Shown: piece by piece, positions 22,068-28,284 of the stretch
Position numbering within the stretch: the first letter of the stretch is position 1
How the letters are laid out: every line of letters starts with the position of its first letter
Source of the DNA: [Eubacterium] saphenum
Lineage (GTDB): Bacteria > Bacillota > Clostridia > Oscillospirales > Ruminococcaceae
DNA length: 28,284 nucleotides
NCBI GenBank assembly: GCA_004554555.1
Contig: SFLN01000011.1
Span: forward strand, 1-28,284
Reading direction: 5' to 3'
Made by a program: the position numbers and the translations under genes
The notes under the pieces: generated by a model
What the model was told of the DNA's origin: nothing
The model's input: only the letters and a program-made list of their open reading frames with translations
Database searches by the model: none

Positions 22068-23390
22068 ATGAAGTGGTATGAAAACGCGGTGTTTTATCAC
22101 ATTTATCCCATCGGTTACTTTGGCTGTCCCCGTGTAAACGACACTGCAAGCGAGCCTACGCACAAGCTGCTGAAGCTCATCGACGACATTCCCCATATCA
22201 AGGAGCTGGGCTGCAACGCGATTTACTTCGGACCTGTTTTCGAGAGCGTTGCGCACGGCTATGACACAATCGATTACCGGACAATCGACCGCCGCCTTGG
22301 CACAAACGATGATTTCAAAAAGGTCTGCGCGGTGCTGCACGAGAACGGAATAAAGGTTGTCCTGGACGGCGTTTTCAATCACGTCGGGCGTGATTTCTGG
22401 GCGTTCAAGGACGTTCGCGAGCACAAATTTTCGAGTGCAAAGAAGGACTGGTTTCACCTCCGCGACGGAAACAGCTGCTACAATGACGGATTTTACTACG
22501 AGGGCTGGGAGGGGCACTACGAGCTGGTTAAACTCAACCTCTACAACCCCGATGTAAAGGGCTATCTCAAGGACACGATTACGTTCTGGAAGAATGAGTT
22601 CGGCATTGACGGACTGCGCCTTGACGTTGCGTATTGCCTTGACGAGAACTTCCTCAAGGAGCTTCACGGACACTGCAAGTGGCTTTCCGAGGACTTTTTC
22701 CTGCTCGGCGAAACGCTTCACGGCGACTACAACCGCTGGGCGAACGACCAGATGCTGGACAGCGTGACGAACTACGAGTGCTACAAGGGGCTTTTTTCGA
22801 GCTTTAACGATATGAATATGTTTGAAATCGCGCACTCGATTAACCGTCAGTTTGGCTCGGAGAACTGGTGCATTTACCGCGGCAAGCACCTCTACACCTT
22901 TGTCGATAACCACGATGTAACGCGCGTTGCTTCTATCCTGAAAGTCAAGGAGCATCTGCCGCTGATATACACGCTGATGTTTATGATGCCAGGCATTCCG
23001 TCCGTTTACTACGGAAGCGAGTTCGGAATTGAGGGTGACAAGCGCGGCGGCGGTGATGACGTGCTGCGTCCCGAGTTCAATCTCGAGAAGATGAAAAACG
23101 AAGGCTTGCGCGATTTGACGGGACTTATCGGTGCGCTTGCGGATATTGAGAAAAATCACCCTGCGGCGGCGATGGGCGACTACAAGCAGGTTCAGCTCAC
23201 TAACAGACAGTACGCGTTTTCGCGCTCTGCGGACGGCGAAACGCTTGTTACCGTGATAAACGCGGACAGCGCGCCTTTCACGTTCAACCTCAATATGGGC
23301 GGCGAAGCGGAAAATCTTCTCACGGGCGAAAAAGTGCAGCTCGGCGGACTTACGCTCGAGGGATATTCTTCGATGGTGCTGAAGGTTTAA
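22068..23390 (+). CDS. GH13 alpha-amylase-family glycosidase (intracellular)
   Basis: Protein of 440 residues with the GH13 (beta/alpha)8 barrel. Conserved region I is VFNHVG, region II is GLRLDVA with the nucleophile Asp186, region III is LLGETLHG with the acid/base Glu215, and region IV is FVDNHDVTR with Asp283. A small beta-domain ends the protein (YSSMVLKV). There is no signal peptide, so it should act in the cytoplasm on imported maltodextrins or related alpha-glucans. Neopullulanase-, cyclomaltodextrinase- or alpha-glucosidase-like activity cannot be separated from sequence alone. The ATG has GAGGT seven bases upstream. No transporter or other sugar gene is adjacent and no clear terminator follows. 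Confidence 0.9.
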   Translation: MKWYENAVFYHIYPIGYFGCPRVNDTASEPTHKLLKLIDDIPHIKELGCNAIYFGPVFESVAHGYDTIDYRTIDRRLGTNDDFKKVCAVLHENGIKVVLDGVFNHVGRDFWAFKDVREHKFSSAKKDWFHLRDGNSCYNDGFYYEGWEGHYELVKLNLYNPDVKGYLKDTITFWKNEFGIDGLRLDVAYCLDENFLKELHGHCKWLSEDFFLLGETLHGDYNRWANDQMLDSVTNYECYKGLFSSFNDMNMFEIAHSINRQFGSENWCIYRGKHLYTFVDNHDVTRVASILKVKEHLPLIYTLMFMMPGIPSVYYGSEFGIEGDKRGGGDDVLRPEFNLEKMKNEGLRDLTGLIGALADIEKNHPAAAMGDYKQVQLTNRQYAFSRSADGETLVTVINADSAPFTFNLNMGGEAENLLTGEKVQLGGLTLEGYSSMVLKV

Positions 23391-23524
23391 TTCGGTTCAA
23401 TTTTGGGGATATCGCACGGATTGCGTCTACAACGCGGCGAGAGCGGGCGGGAAAATCACGAGCGCGCAATCCTCGATGAAAAAAACGCCGCGCAAAGCCG
23501 CTCGGCACGGCACTTGGCGATACC

Positions 23525-23842
23525 GAAAAAGCAGTGTTTTCGGCGCGCGCTTTAGTTCGGCAAATCTCGGGTGAAATTACGCGTGAATTTGCCCGAAAAT
23601 CCCCGAAAATTGCCCGAAAACGCGGCGATTTTGGGTTTGCGAATTAGCTTGAAAAATTTGCGAAAAAACGGTGCTTTTCGGCGCACACTTTAGTACAACA
23701 AATCACGGGTGAAATTCCGCGCGAATTTGCGCGAATAGCTGCGAATTTTCCCCAAAAAAGCGCGAAAACGCGGTGGTTTTTGGCTTGCGATTTAGCTTGA
23801 TAAATCGGTGAAAATTGCCCTAAACCGCAGTTTTTAGCGCGA
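23525..23842. repeat. Degenerate tandem repeat of ~137-148 bp, two units plus a fragment
   Basis: Unit A (23525-23661) and unit B (23662-23809) both run from GAAAAA through TTTTCGGCGC, CTTTAGT, CGGGTGAAATT and CGCGAATTTGC-like blocks to TTAGCTTGA. They share roughly three quarters of their bases by eye. A partial third unit (GAAAATTGCCCTAAACCGCAG) starts at 23810 and runs up to the dprA leader. A G+C-rich stretch, 23391-23524, shows only scattered similar words (GAAAAAAACGCCGCGC). The whole gap 23391-23865 has no credible gene. Confidence 0.65.
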
Positions 23843-23865
23843 TTATTACATCGGAGGTGATTATC

Positions 23866-25128
23866 TTGCCCGACAACGTTGACATTTGGCTTTGGCTCAC
23901 GATGGTGATGAAGCCAAACAACCCGCGCCTCGGGAAAATCCTCGCGGAGTGCGGCTTTAACGCGGCGAAGGCGGGCGTGGTAATCCGCGATGGGCGCGAA
24001 CCTTCGCTTACTGCCGGCGAGATATCCCGCGCAAAGGCGATAAGGCTCGGCACGGTTCGGGAATTCGCGGCGTTTTGCGGGAAAAGCGGAGTTTCGATAA
24101 TCTCCTACGAGAGCGAAAATTATCCCGAGCAGCTCCGCAAAATCGAAAACCCGCCCGCCGTTTTGTTTGTTTTGGGCAGCGCGGAGGGGCTTAACAGCGC
24201 GCCGCTGCTCACCGTTGTGGGAACGCGGAATGTGTCGGATTACGGCGCGGCGGTCACGGATTATCTGGTGAAGCCGCTGGCTAAAGCGGGCGCGGTTATC
24301 GTGAGCGGAATGGCTCTCGGAACGGACAGGGCGGCTCACAACGCTTGTCTTGACGTTGGCGGGAGAACGCTTGCGTTTCCGGGGTGCGGGGTGCTCGAAA
24401 CGCACCCTTCGGAGAACACCGAGCTGAAAACGAAAATCCTCGAAAACGGCGGCGCGGTCATCAGCGAGCTTTTGCCCAATGAAAGGGCTTCGTCGTGGTA
24501 TTTCAAGCGGCGCGACGCGGTTATGGCGGGCGTTTCACACGCGACGCTGGTTATCGAGGCGGGCGAGAAAAGCGGGAGCCTTGTCACGGCTGAGTGCGCG
24601 AAAAATCAGGGGAAAACAGTTTTTGCGGTGCCGCCTCGCGATATAATCTCGGGGAGTTTCTCGGGAAACGCTGCGCTTATCCGCTCGGGAGCGGTTTCGG
24701 TGTTCGATTTTTCGGATATCGCGAGTGTACTTGAAAACAAGAGCAAAAGCGCGGATTTTGCCGAAAAGCTGAGAAATTCCGTGAATTTTGCTGCCGATAA
24801 AAAGGAGCGCGAAAAAATCTCCGAGCAGCCGGCAGCTTCAAAAAAATCCTCCAAAAGGCGAAAAAACGCGAAAATTCCCGAGGAGCAAAATGCTGCGGAA
24901 AATGTCGAGGCTCAAAGTGCCGCGAAAGTGCTTGATGAAAGTACGCTCTCCGATATGAGCGACACCGAAAAGCTCATTGCGCGGGCGCTTGCGGAAAGCC
25001 CCGACACCACGGAAAGCGTTATGGAGAAGCTCGGTTTGGACTACGGCGCGGCAATCGAGGCGCTTCTCTCGCTTGAAATCAGCGGTTTTCTCGTTCGCGG
25101 GAACGATGGGGTTTATCGCGTGAAATAG
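23866..25128 (+). CDS. dprA: DNA-processing protein DprA (Smf)
   Basis: Protein of 420 residues that in competent bacteria loads RecA on incoming single-stranded DNA and is widespread beyond them. After an N-terminal ~100-residue helical domain comes the extended Rossmann fold: VVGTRNVSDYG (from about residue 116), VSGMALGTDRAAH, GCGVLETHPSEN, LVIEAGEKSGSL and GKTVFAVPPRD. A charged, low-complexity linker (~310-355) leads to a winged-helix domain at the C-terminus. The start is taken as TTG 23866 behind GGAGGTGA; GTG 23857 would overlap that site. A decayed copy of the linker/winged-helix junction lies just downstream. topA, a frequent partner of dprA, does not follow here. Confidence 0.93.
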   Translation: MPDNVDIWLWLTMVMKPNNPRLGKILAECGFNAAKAGVVIRDGREPSLTAGEISRAKAIRLGTVREFAAFCGKSGVSIISYESENYPEQLRKIENPPAVLFVLGSAEGLNSAPLLTVVGTRNVSDYGAAVTDYLVKPLAKAGAVIVSGMALGTDRAAHNACLDVGGRTLAFPGCGVLETHPSENTELKTKILENGGAVISELLPNERASSWYFKRRDAVMAGVSHATLVIEAGEKSGSLVTAECAKNQGKTVFAVPPRDIISGSFSGNAALIRSGAVSVFDFSDIASVLENKSKSADFAEKLRNSVNFAADKKEREKISEQPAASKKSSKRRKNAKIPEEQNAAENVEAQSAAKVLDESTLSDMSDTEKLIARALAESPDTTESVMEKLGLDYGAAIEALLSLEISGFLVRGNDGVYRVK

Positions 25129-25190
25129 CTGTTGGCTAGGGTTCGCGGCGGCGATTGCCCGAAAGTTAGCAGCGCGGGTTATTCAAGACA

Positions 25191-25293
25191 ACGCGCGGCT
25201 TCCCGAGGAGCAATATCGCGCGAAAATTTCCGGCAAAACCGCTCTCTCCGAGCTAAGCGACACCGAAAAAGTTGCCGCGCGGGCGCTTGCGGG
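25191..25293 (+). pseudogene. Decayed partial copy of the dprA 3' region
   Basis: This stretch matches dprA 24866-24996 with exact blocks TCCCGAGGAGCAA, AGCGACACCGAAAA and GCGCGGGCGCTTGCGG in the same order. Translated, it reads NARLPEEQ, then LSELSDTEKVAARALAG, against NAKIPEEQ and LSDMSDTEKLIARALAE in DprA. The frame is open from about 25124 to a TGA at 25351 but has no start codon or ribosome site. It is read as a remnant of a local duplication, or of a DprA whose 3' end was later replaced. The gap 25129-25448 contains only this and the ferredoxin promoter. Confidence 0.7.
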
Positions 25294-25370
25294 AACGACT
25301 GAATTTATACTGTTAAATAATGTTGTCAAAAATGTACAAATATCGACGTGAATTTTCTATAAATTAACAC

Positions 25371-25398
25371 TTGATTTTTTCTGAAAATATGTTAAAAT
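25371..25398 (+). promoter_or_regulatory. Promoter of the ferredoxin gene
   Basis: TTGATT (25371-25376), a 16-base spacer and TAAAAT (25393-25398) lie 51 bases before the ferredoxin start. Confidence 0.6.
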
Positions 25399-25448
25399 AA
25401 TTATGTGATAGTGTGAAGTCACGAAAATATGTTAGGAGGTATTTTATT

Positions 25449-25619
25449 ATGGCATATCAGATTTCCGATGATTGCATCGCTTGCGGCGCTTGCGCAGACG
25501 GCTGCCCCGTAAACGCTATTTCCGAGGGCGACGGCAAGTATGTTATCGACGCAGACGCTTGTGTTGACTGCGGCGCGTGCGAAGGCACCTGCCCTGTTGG
25601 CGCTCCCAAGCAGGCGTAA
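25449..25619 (+). CDS. Clostridial-type 2[4Fe-4S] ferredoxin
   Basis: Small electron carrier of 56 residues with two complete CxxCxxCxxxCP motifs, CIACGACADGCP and CVDCGACEGTCP, each binding part of two [4Fe-4S] clusters. Size, acidity and the MAYxIxDxC start are typical of the ferredoxins of fermentative Clostridia, which accept electrons from pyruvate:ferredoxin oxidoreductase and feed hydrogenase or Rnf. I chose the ATG at 25449 behind AGGAGGT; an in-frame upstream start (25413) adds 12 unconserved residues. It is monocistronic, with its own promoter and terminator. Confidence 0.97.
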   Translation: MAYQISDDCIACGACADGCPVNAISEGDGKYVIDADACVDCGACEGTCPVGAPKQA

Positions 25620-25639
25620 TTCATCGAGGCTACATAAAT

Positions 25640-25677
25640 AATCCCCGTTTGGTTTTTCCGAGCGGGGATTTTATTTT
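25640..25677 (+). terminator. Terminator after the ferredoxin gene
   Basis: AATCCCCG and CGGGGATT form an 8-bp stem, extended inward by TTTGG/CCGAG (with G-U pairs) around a TTTTT loop. TTATTTTT follows. It lies 20 bases after the stop codon. Confidence 0.88.
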
Positions 25678-25682
25678 TCCTG

Positions 25683-25718
25683 TTGCAATTTTTGCGGAAA
25701 TGTTGTATAATATATAAT
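25683..25718 (+). promoter_or_regulatory. Promoter of the darA–holB–ricT operon
   Basis: TTGCAA (25683-25688), a 17-base spacer and a perfect TATAAT (25706-25711) form a strong promoter. A second TATAAT overlaps at 25713-25718. The start codon is about 140 bases further, which leaves a long leader. Confidence 0.78.
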
Positions 25719-25732
25719 GTGATAGTAGGGCA

Positions 25733-25830
25733 AGTCTGTTGAAAAAGGGGCAGATGTCGTGAAACGGTGCTTCGGCCGGCTTTGACCGCCGTGATATTGT
25801 TGACAGCACATTTCGCTTTATCGACAGACT
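25733..25830 (+). ncRNA. Candidate structured leader RNA upstream of darA (family not recognised)
   Basis: AGTCTGTTG (25733-25741) pairs with CGACAGACT (25822-25830) as a 9-bp closing stem with one G-U pair. Inside, TGTCG (25755-25759) can pair with TGACA (25801-25805), and ACGGTG (25764-25769) with CGCCGT (25787-25792). A possible leader ORF (GTG at 25759, MKRCFGRL, stop at 25785) lies behind AAGGGG. I do not recognise a known riboswitch, T-box, SRP RNA or 6S RNA. The element lies between the promoter and the start codon of darA. Confidence 0.4.
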
Positions 25831-25860
25831 GAAGATAAGCTTGAAAAGGGTGAATAACTT

Positions 25861-26184
25861 ATGAAACTGATTTTCGCGATTATCAACAACGACGACAGCC
25901 ATTCCGTTCAGCAGGCGCTCACCAAAAGCGGCTTCCAGACCACAAAGCTCTCCTCAACAGGCGGCTTTCTGATGGCGGGAAACACAACTTTTATGGTTTG
26001 CGCGGACGATGAAAAGGTTGACGACGCAATCGAGGTTATCAAGGAACATTCTCATAAAAGAAAGCAGTTCGTGCCGAATTCCTCCGCTTATATCAACAGC
26101 AGCTTCACGGGCATTCCCGTTGAAGTCACGGTCGGCGGAGCAACCGTTTTTGTCACGAATATCGAGAAATTTGAAAAGCTATGA
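25861..26184 (+). CDS. darA: Cyclic di-AMP receptor DarA (PstA), PII-like protein
   Basis: PII-like trimeric protein of 107 residues. It carries the family motifs TGGFL (33-37), GNTTFM (40-45) and the C-terminal VEVTVGGATVFV. Known homologues (YaaQ/DarA in Bacillus, PstA in Listeria and Staphylococcus) bind c-di-AMP; their downstream target is not established. The ATG follows AAAGGGTG. The 3' end overlaps holB by four bases (ATGA). In Bacillus the order is darA–yaaR–holB–yaaT; here yaaR is absent. A possible structured leader precedes it. Confidence 0.95.
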   Translation: MKLIFAIINNDDSHSVQQALTKSGFQTTKLSSTGGFLMAGNTTFMVCADDEKVDDAIEVIKEHSHKRKQFVPNSSAYINSSFTGIPVEVTVGGATVFVTNIEKFEKL

Positions 26185-27131
26185 CAACGCTTTACGGTAA
26201 GGACGAGCTCAAGGAAACCCTGGACGAAACCGCGCGCAAGGGCAGACTTTCCCACGCGATTATGTTCTCGGGAAGAAAAGGCTCGGGGAAAAAGGTTTTG
26301 GCGCGGTATACGGCGCGGCTTTTCCTGTGCGAAAACCACGCCTGCGGGAATTGCCCGACCTGTCGAAATATCGATATGGGCGCGCACCCCGATGTGATTT
26401 TCGTCAAGGAAACGCTCGGCGGAAAATACTCGATGGAGCCGCTCAAGGAGATTATCCGCGGGACTGTCGTAAAGCCCAACAACGGCGACCTCAAAATCTA
26501 CGTTTTCGAGGACTGCGACACGATGATTTCCCAGCACCAAAACGCGCTGCTGAAGCTCATCGAGGAGCCGCCCGCGCATCTGCGGTTTATTTTCACCTGC
26601 GAGAACACAAATCTCGTGCCGATAACGGTGATGTCGAGGGTAACGCTTTACGAGGTGCCGGACACCGATTTGGAGAGCTGCGTGCGCTGTCTTGTCGACG
26701 AGGGCGCGGACAAAAAGCGTGCCGAGGAGCTTGCCGACATTTTCTCGGGAAATATCGGGGAGTGCAAAGCGGTGCTTTCCGATAGCGACGGCGAAACGCG
26801 CATTATCGAAACCGCGAAAAAAGCTGCGGCAGCGGCTGCGGTCAAGGACGGCTTCGGGACAGCCGCAGCGCTTTCCGAGGCAAAGGATAGAGCCGAGCTT
26901 TCGGCGGTTTTCGGTTATTTCACGAGAATTTTCCGCGACGCGCTTGCCGTGAAAACAGGCGCGGAAGCTGAGTTTTTCGACAAGAAAACCGCGAAAAAGG
27001 CTGCCGAAAACTACACCGAGGAAGAGCTTCTCGCGGTACTTGACGCTGCGTTTGAGATTTCCGCAAACGAGATTTATAACTTGAACGCTGCCCTCACTGC
27101 GGCTTATTTCACGACGGTTTTCGCGAGATAG
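26181..27131 (+). CDS. holB: DNA polymerase III subunit delta prime (clamp loader)
   Basis: AAA+ clamp-loader subunit of 316 residues that works with DnaX and HolA to load the sliding clamp. A P-loop-like GRKGSGKK lies at residues 31-38. The zinc-binding cysteines are Cys50, Cys55, Cys58 and Cys61. The block HQNALLKLIEEPP and the sensor-type segment MSRVTLYEV follow; the arginine-finger SRC motif of the family reads SRV here. The C-terminal third is divergent, as is usual in delta prime. The start overlaps darA (ATGA) and the gene ends 11 bases before ricT, so the three form one operon. Confidence 0.93.
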   Translation: MTTLYGKDELKETLDETARKGRLSHAIMFSGRKGSGKKVLARYTARLFLCENHACGNCPTCRNIDMGAHPDVIFVKETLGGKYSMEPLKEIIRGTVVKPNNGDLKIYVFEDCDTMISQHQNALLKLIEEPPAHLRFIFTCENTNLVPITVMSRVTLYEVPDTDLESCVRCLVDEGADKKRAEELADIFSGNIGECKAVLSDSDGETRIIETAKKAAAAAAVKDGFGTAAALSEAKDRAELSAVFGYFTRIFRDALAVKTGAEAEFFDKKTAKKAAENYTEEELLAVLDAAFEISANEIYNLNAALTAAYFTTVFAR

Positions 27132-27142
27132 AAAGGAAAATA

Positions 27143-28156
27143 ATGGATAAAGATTTGGATTATTACACGGAGAAAATTTCTCCGAAAAAGGGAAAAGATA
27201 ACGCGCCGAAGAGCAAAAGCGCGGGCGAAGCTCCCGACAAAAACGCGCTTCCCGAAAAAACAGCCGCTCCTGCTGCCGACAGCGACGGAATGACGGAAAT
27301 TATCGGCGTGCGGTTCAAGGACGTGGGCAAGGTTTATTATTTCTCGCCCTGCGGGATTTCGTTCAGGCACGGCGATAAGGTTATCGTGGAAACAGCACGC
27401 GGCGTGGAGTGCGGGGATATTGTCCTTGCGAACAGGAAGATTTCGGAGAAATCGCTGGTTTCGCCGCTGAAAAAGGTGCTTCGGAAAGCGGACGAGAACG
27501 ACATTCTCCAGGCGCAGAAAAACCGCGAAAAAGAAAAGGAGATTATGAAAACCTTTTCGGAGAAAATCCGCCGCCACAATCTCGATATGAAGCCGATTGA
27601 CGTGGACTGCACGTTTGACGGAACGAAAATTCTGTTTTATTTCACGTCCGAGGGAAGAGTGGATTTCCGCGATTTGGTCAAGGATTTGGCTTCGATTTAC
27701 CGCACGCGAATTGAGCTGCGGCAAATCGGCGTGAGAGATGAAGCGAAAATGCTCGGAGGCTTGGGAATTTGCGGAAGACCGTTCTGCTGCTCAAGCTTTC
27801 TCGGCGAGTTCCAGCCCGTTTCCATCAAGATGGCGAAGGAGCAGTCGCTTTCGCTTAATCCGACAAAAATCTCGGGCACCTGCGGCAGACTTATGTGCTG
27901 CTTGAAATACGAGCAGAACTGCTACGAGGACTTCCTCAAAACCACGCCGAAGGTTGGCGCATTTGTCGATACCGCAGAGGGACGCGGCGTTGTCCAGGAC
28001 GCAAACCTGCTCACGGGTATGCTCACGATAAAGCTCGACAAAAAGCCCGATGTGCCTTTTATCGTCAACAAGGAAGAGGTCAAGGTTATCAAGGACGCGC
28101 AGATTAAGCTCAACCGCGATGAAATAAAGGCTCTCAAAAACCTTGAGGATAAGTAA
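27143..28156 (+). CDS. ricT: PSP1-domain protein RicT (YaaT)
   Basis: Protein of 337 residues. After a low-complexity, charged N-terminus (1-48) comes the PSP1 domain with GIRF-like GVRFKDVGKVYYFSP. Two cysteine clusters follow: CGRPFCC (Cys210, Cys215, Cys216) and CGRLMCCLKYEQNC (Cys247, Cys252, Cys253, Cys260). In Bacillus, RicT with RicA and RicF binds Fe-S clusters and helps RNase Y process transcripts. Neither RicA nor RicF is encoded in the window. The extra N-terminal stretch is longer than in Bacillus YaaT. AGAAAGGAAA precedes the ATG. The remaining 128 bases of the window (28157-28284) show no gene or clear terminator. Confidence 0.93.
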   Translation: MDKDLDYYTEKISPKKGKDNAPKSKSAGEAPDKNALPEKTAAPAADSDGMTEIIGVRFKDVGKVYYFSPCGISFRHGDKVIVETARGVECGDIVLANRKISEKSLVSPLKKVLRKADENDILQAQKNREKEKEIMKTFSEKIRRHNLDMKPIDVDCTFDGTKILFYFTSEGRVDFRDLVKDLASIYRTRIELRQIGVRDEAKMLGGLGICGRPFCCSSFLGEFQPVSIKMAKEQSLSLNPTKISGTCGRLMCCLKYEQNCYEDFLKTTPKVGAFVDTAEGRGVVQDANLLTGMLTIKLDKKPDVPFIVNKEEVKVIKDAQIKLNRDEIKALKNLEDK

Positions 28157-28284
28157 TTCTTTGGCTTGACTAAATAATAACACAAGCGAAACTGCAAAAA
28201 ACTGCACACTTTCCGCAAAACCGGGAATTTGTTTTCTTTTGGCTTAACAAAGCGGTTTCTCCGCAGAAACAGTGGCTTAATTGA

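Noticed and set aside
22041..23159. Antisense open frame of 372 codons opposite the amylase
   Set aside because: The amylase has all catalytic motifs on the plus strand; the antisense product matches no family I know and has no start signals.
23525..23842. CRISPR array
   Set aside because: There are only two long diverged units in direct tandem, with no short identical repeats and no unique spacers, and no cas genes.
25733..25830. SRP (4.5S) RNA or a tRNA in the darA leader
   Set aside because: The conserved GGAAGCAGC-type SRP loop and a tRNA T-arm are both absent, and the element is positioned as a leader of darA.
28157..28284. Three TGGCTT words and a GTTTCT–CCGC–AGAAAC hairpin at the window end
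   Set aside because: The words are short and irregularly spaced and the hairpin has no T run; they cannot be separated from chance.

Overview
The window looks like a chromosomal segment close to the replication origin of an anaerobic member of Clostridia, most likely Oscillospirales/Ruminococcaceae. The grounds are the gene order gyrA – mnmG – rsmG – noc – parA – parB – serS, the block darA – holB – ricT, a clostridial 2[4Fe-4S] ferredoxin, strong Gram-positive Shine-Dalgarno sites and several TTG/GTG starts. The genus is an inference from protein style and was not tested. There are no rRNA or tRNA genes, CRISPR arrays, insertion sequences or phage genes.

Region 1 (1-6691) is a replication/segregation block. 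It holds the 3' part of gyrA with its terminator, a perfect palindromic parS site just before mnmG, then mnmG and rsmG, and then two ParB-family genes around parA. The first ParB-family gene has the DNA-specificity residues of Noc (nucleoid occlusion); the last has those of ParB/Spo0J. The noc–parA gap holds a terminator whose two stem arms are each a near-parS 16-mer, and the noc promoter carries Noc-site-like half-sites.

Region 2 (6760-12118) has seryl-tRNA synthetase, then an ABC ATPase and a giant FtsX-type permease whose extracytoplasmic part is a long, regular heptad coil. Region 3 (12120-16774) has a cytidine-deaminase-like enzyme, an AstE/AspA-like zinc hydrolase, a DtxR/MntR-type regulator, an altered metallo-beta-lactamase-fold protein, YchF, and a membrane-anchored NERD protein. 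Two short palindromic elements lie between these genes and a third lies near 21.8 kb.

Region 4 (16775-22067) starts with a 340-base AT-rich gap containing paired DnaA-box-like nonamers. It is followed by a two-gene minus-strand operon of GGDEF/EAL proteins, both with degenerate GGDEF motifs and intact EAL motifs, so likely c-di-GMP phosphodiesterases or sensors. The operon diverges from a cytoplasmic GH13 amylase through a 350-base promoter region with two near-consensus promoters.

Region 5 (22068-28284) has the amylase, a degenerate ~140-bp tandem repeat, dprA, a decayed copy of part of dprA, the small ferredoxin, a candidate structured leader RNA, and the darA–holB–ricT operon (c-di-AMP receptor, clamp-loader delta prime, PSP1/RicT protein). 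The last 128 bases show no gene. I did not find a wholly new multi-gene system. The most interesting items are the parS/Noc sites, the dispersed palindromic elements, the darA leader, the DnaA-box-like cluster and the dprA-related repeats.
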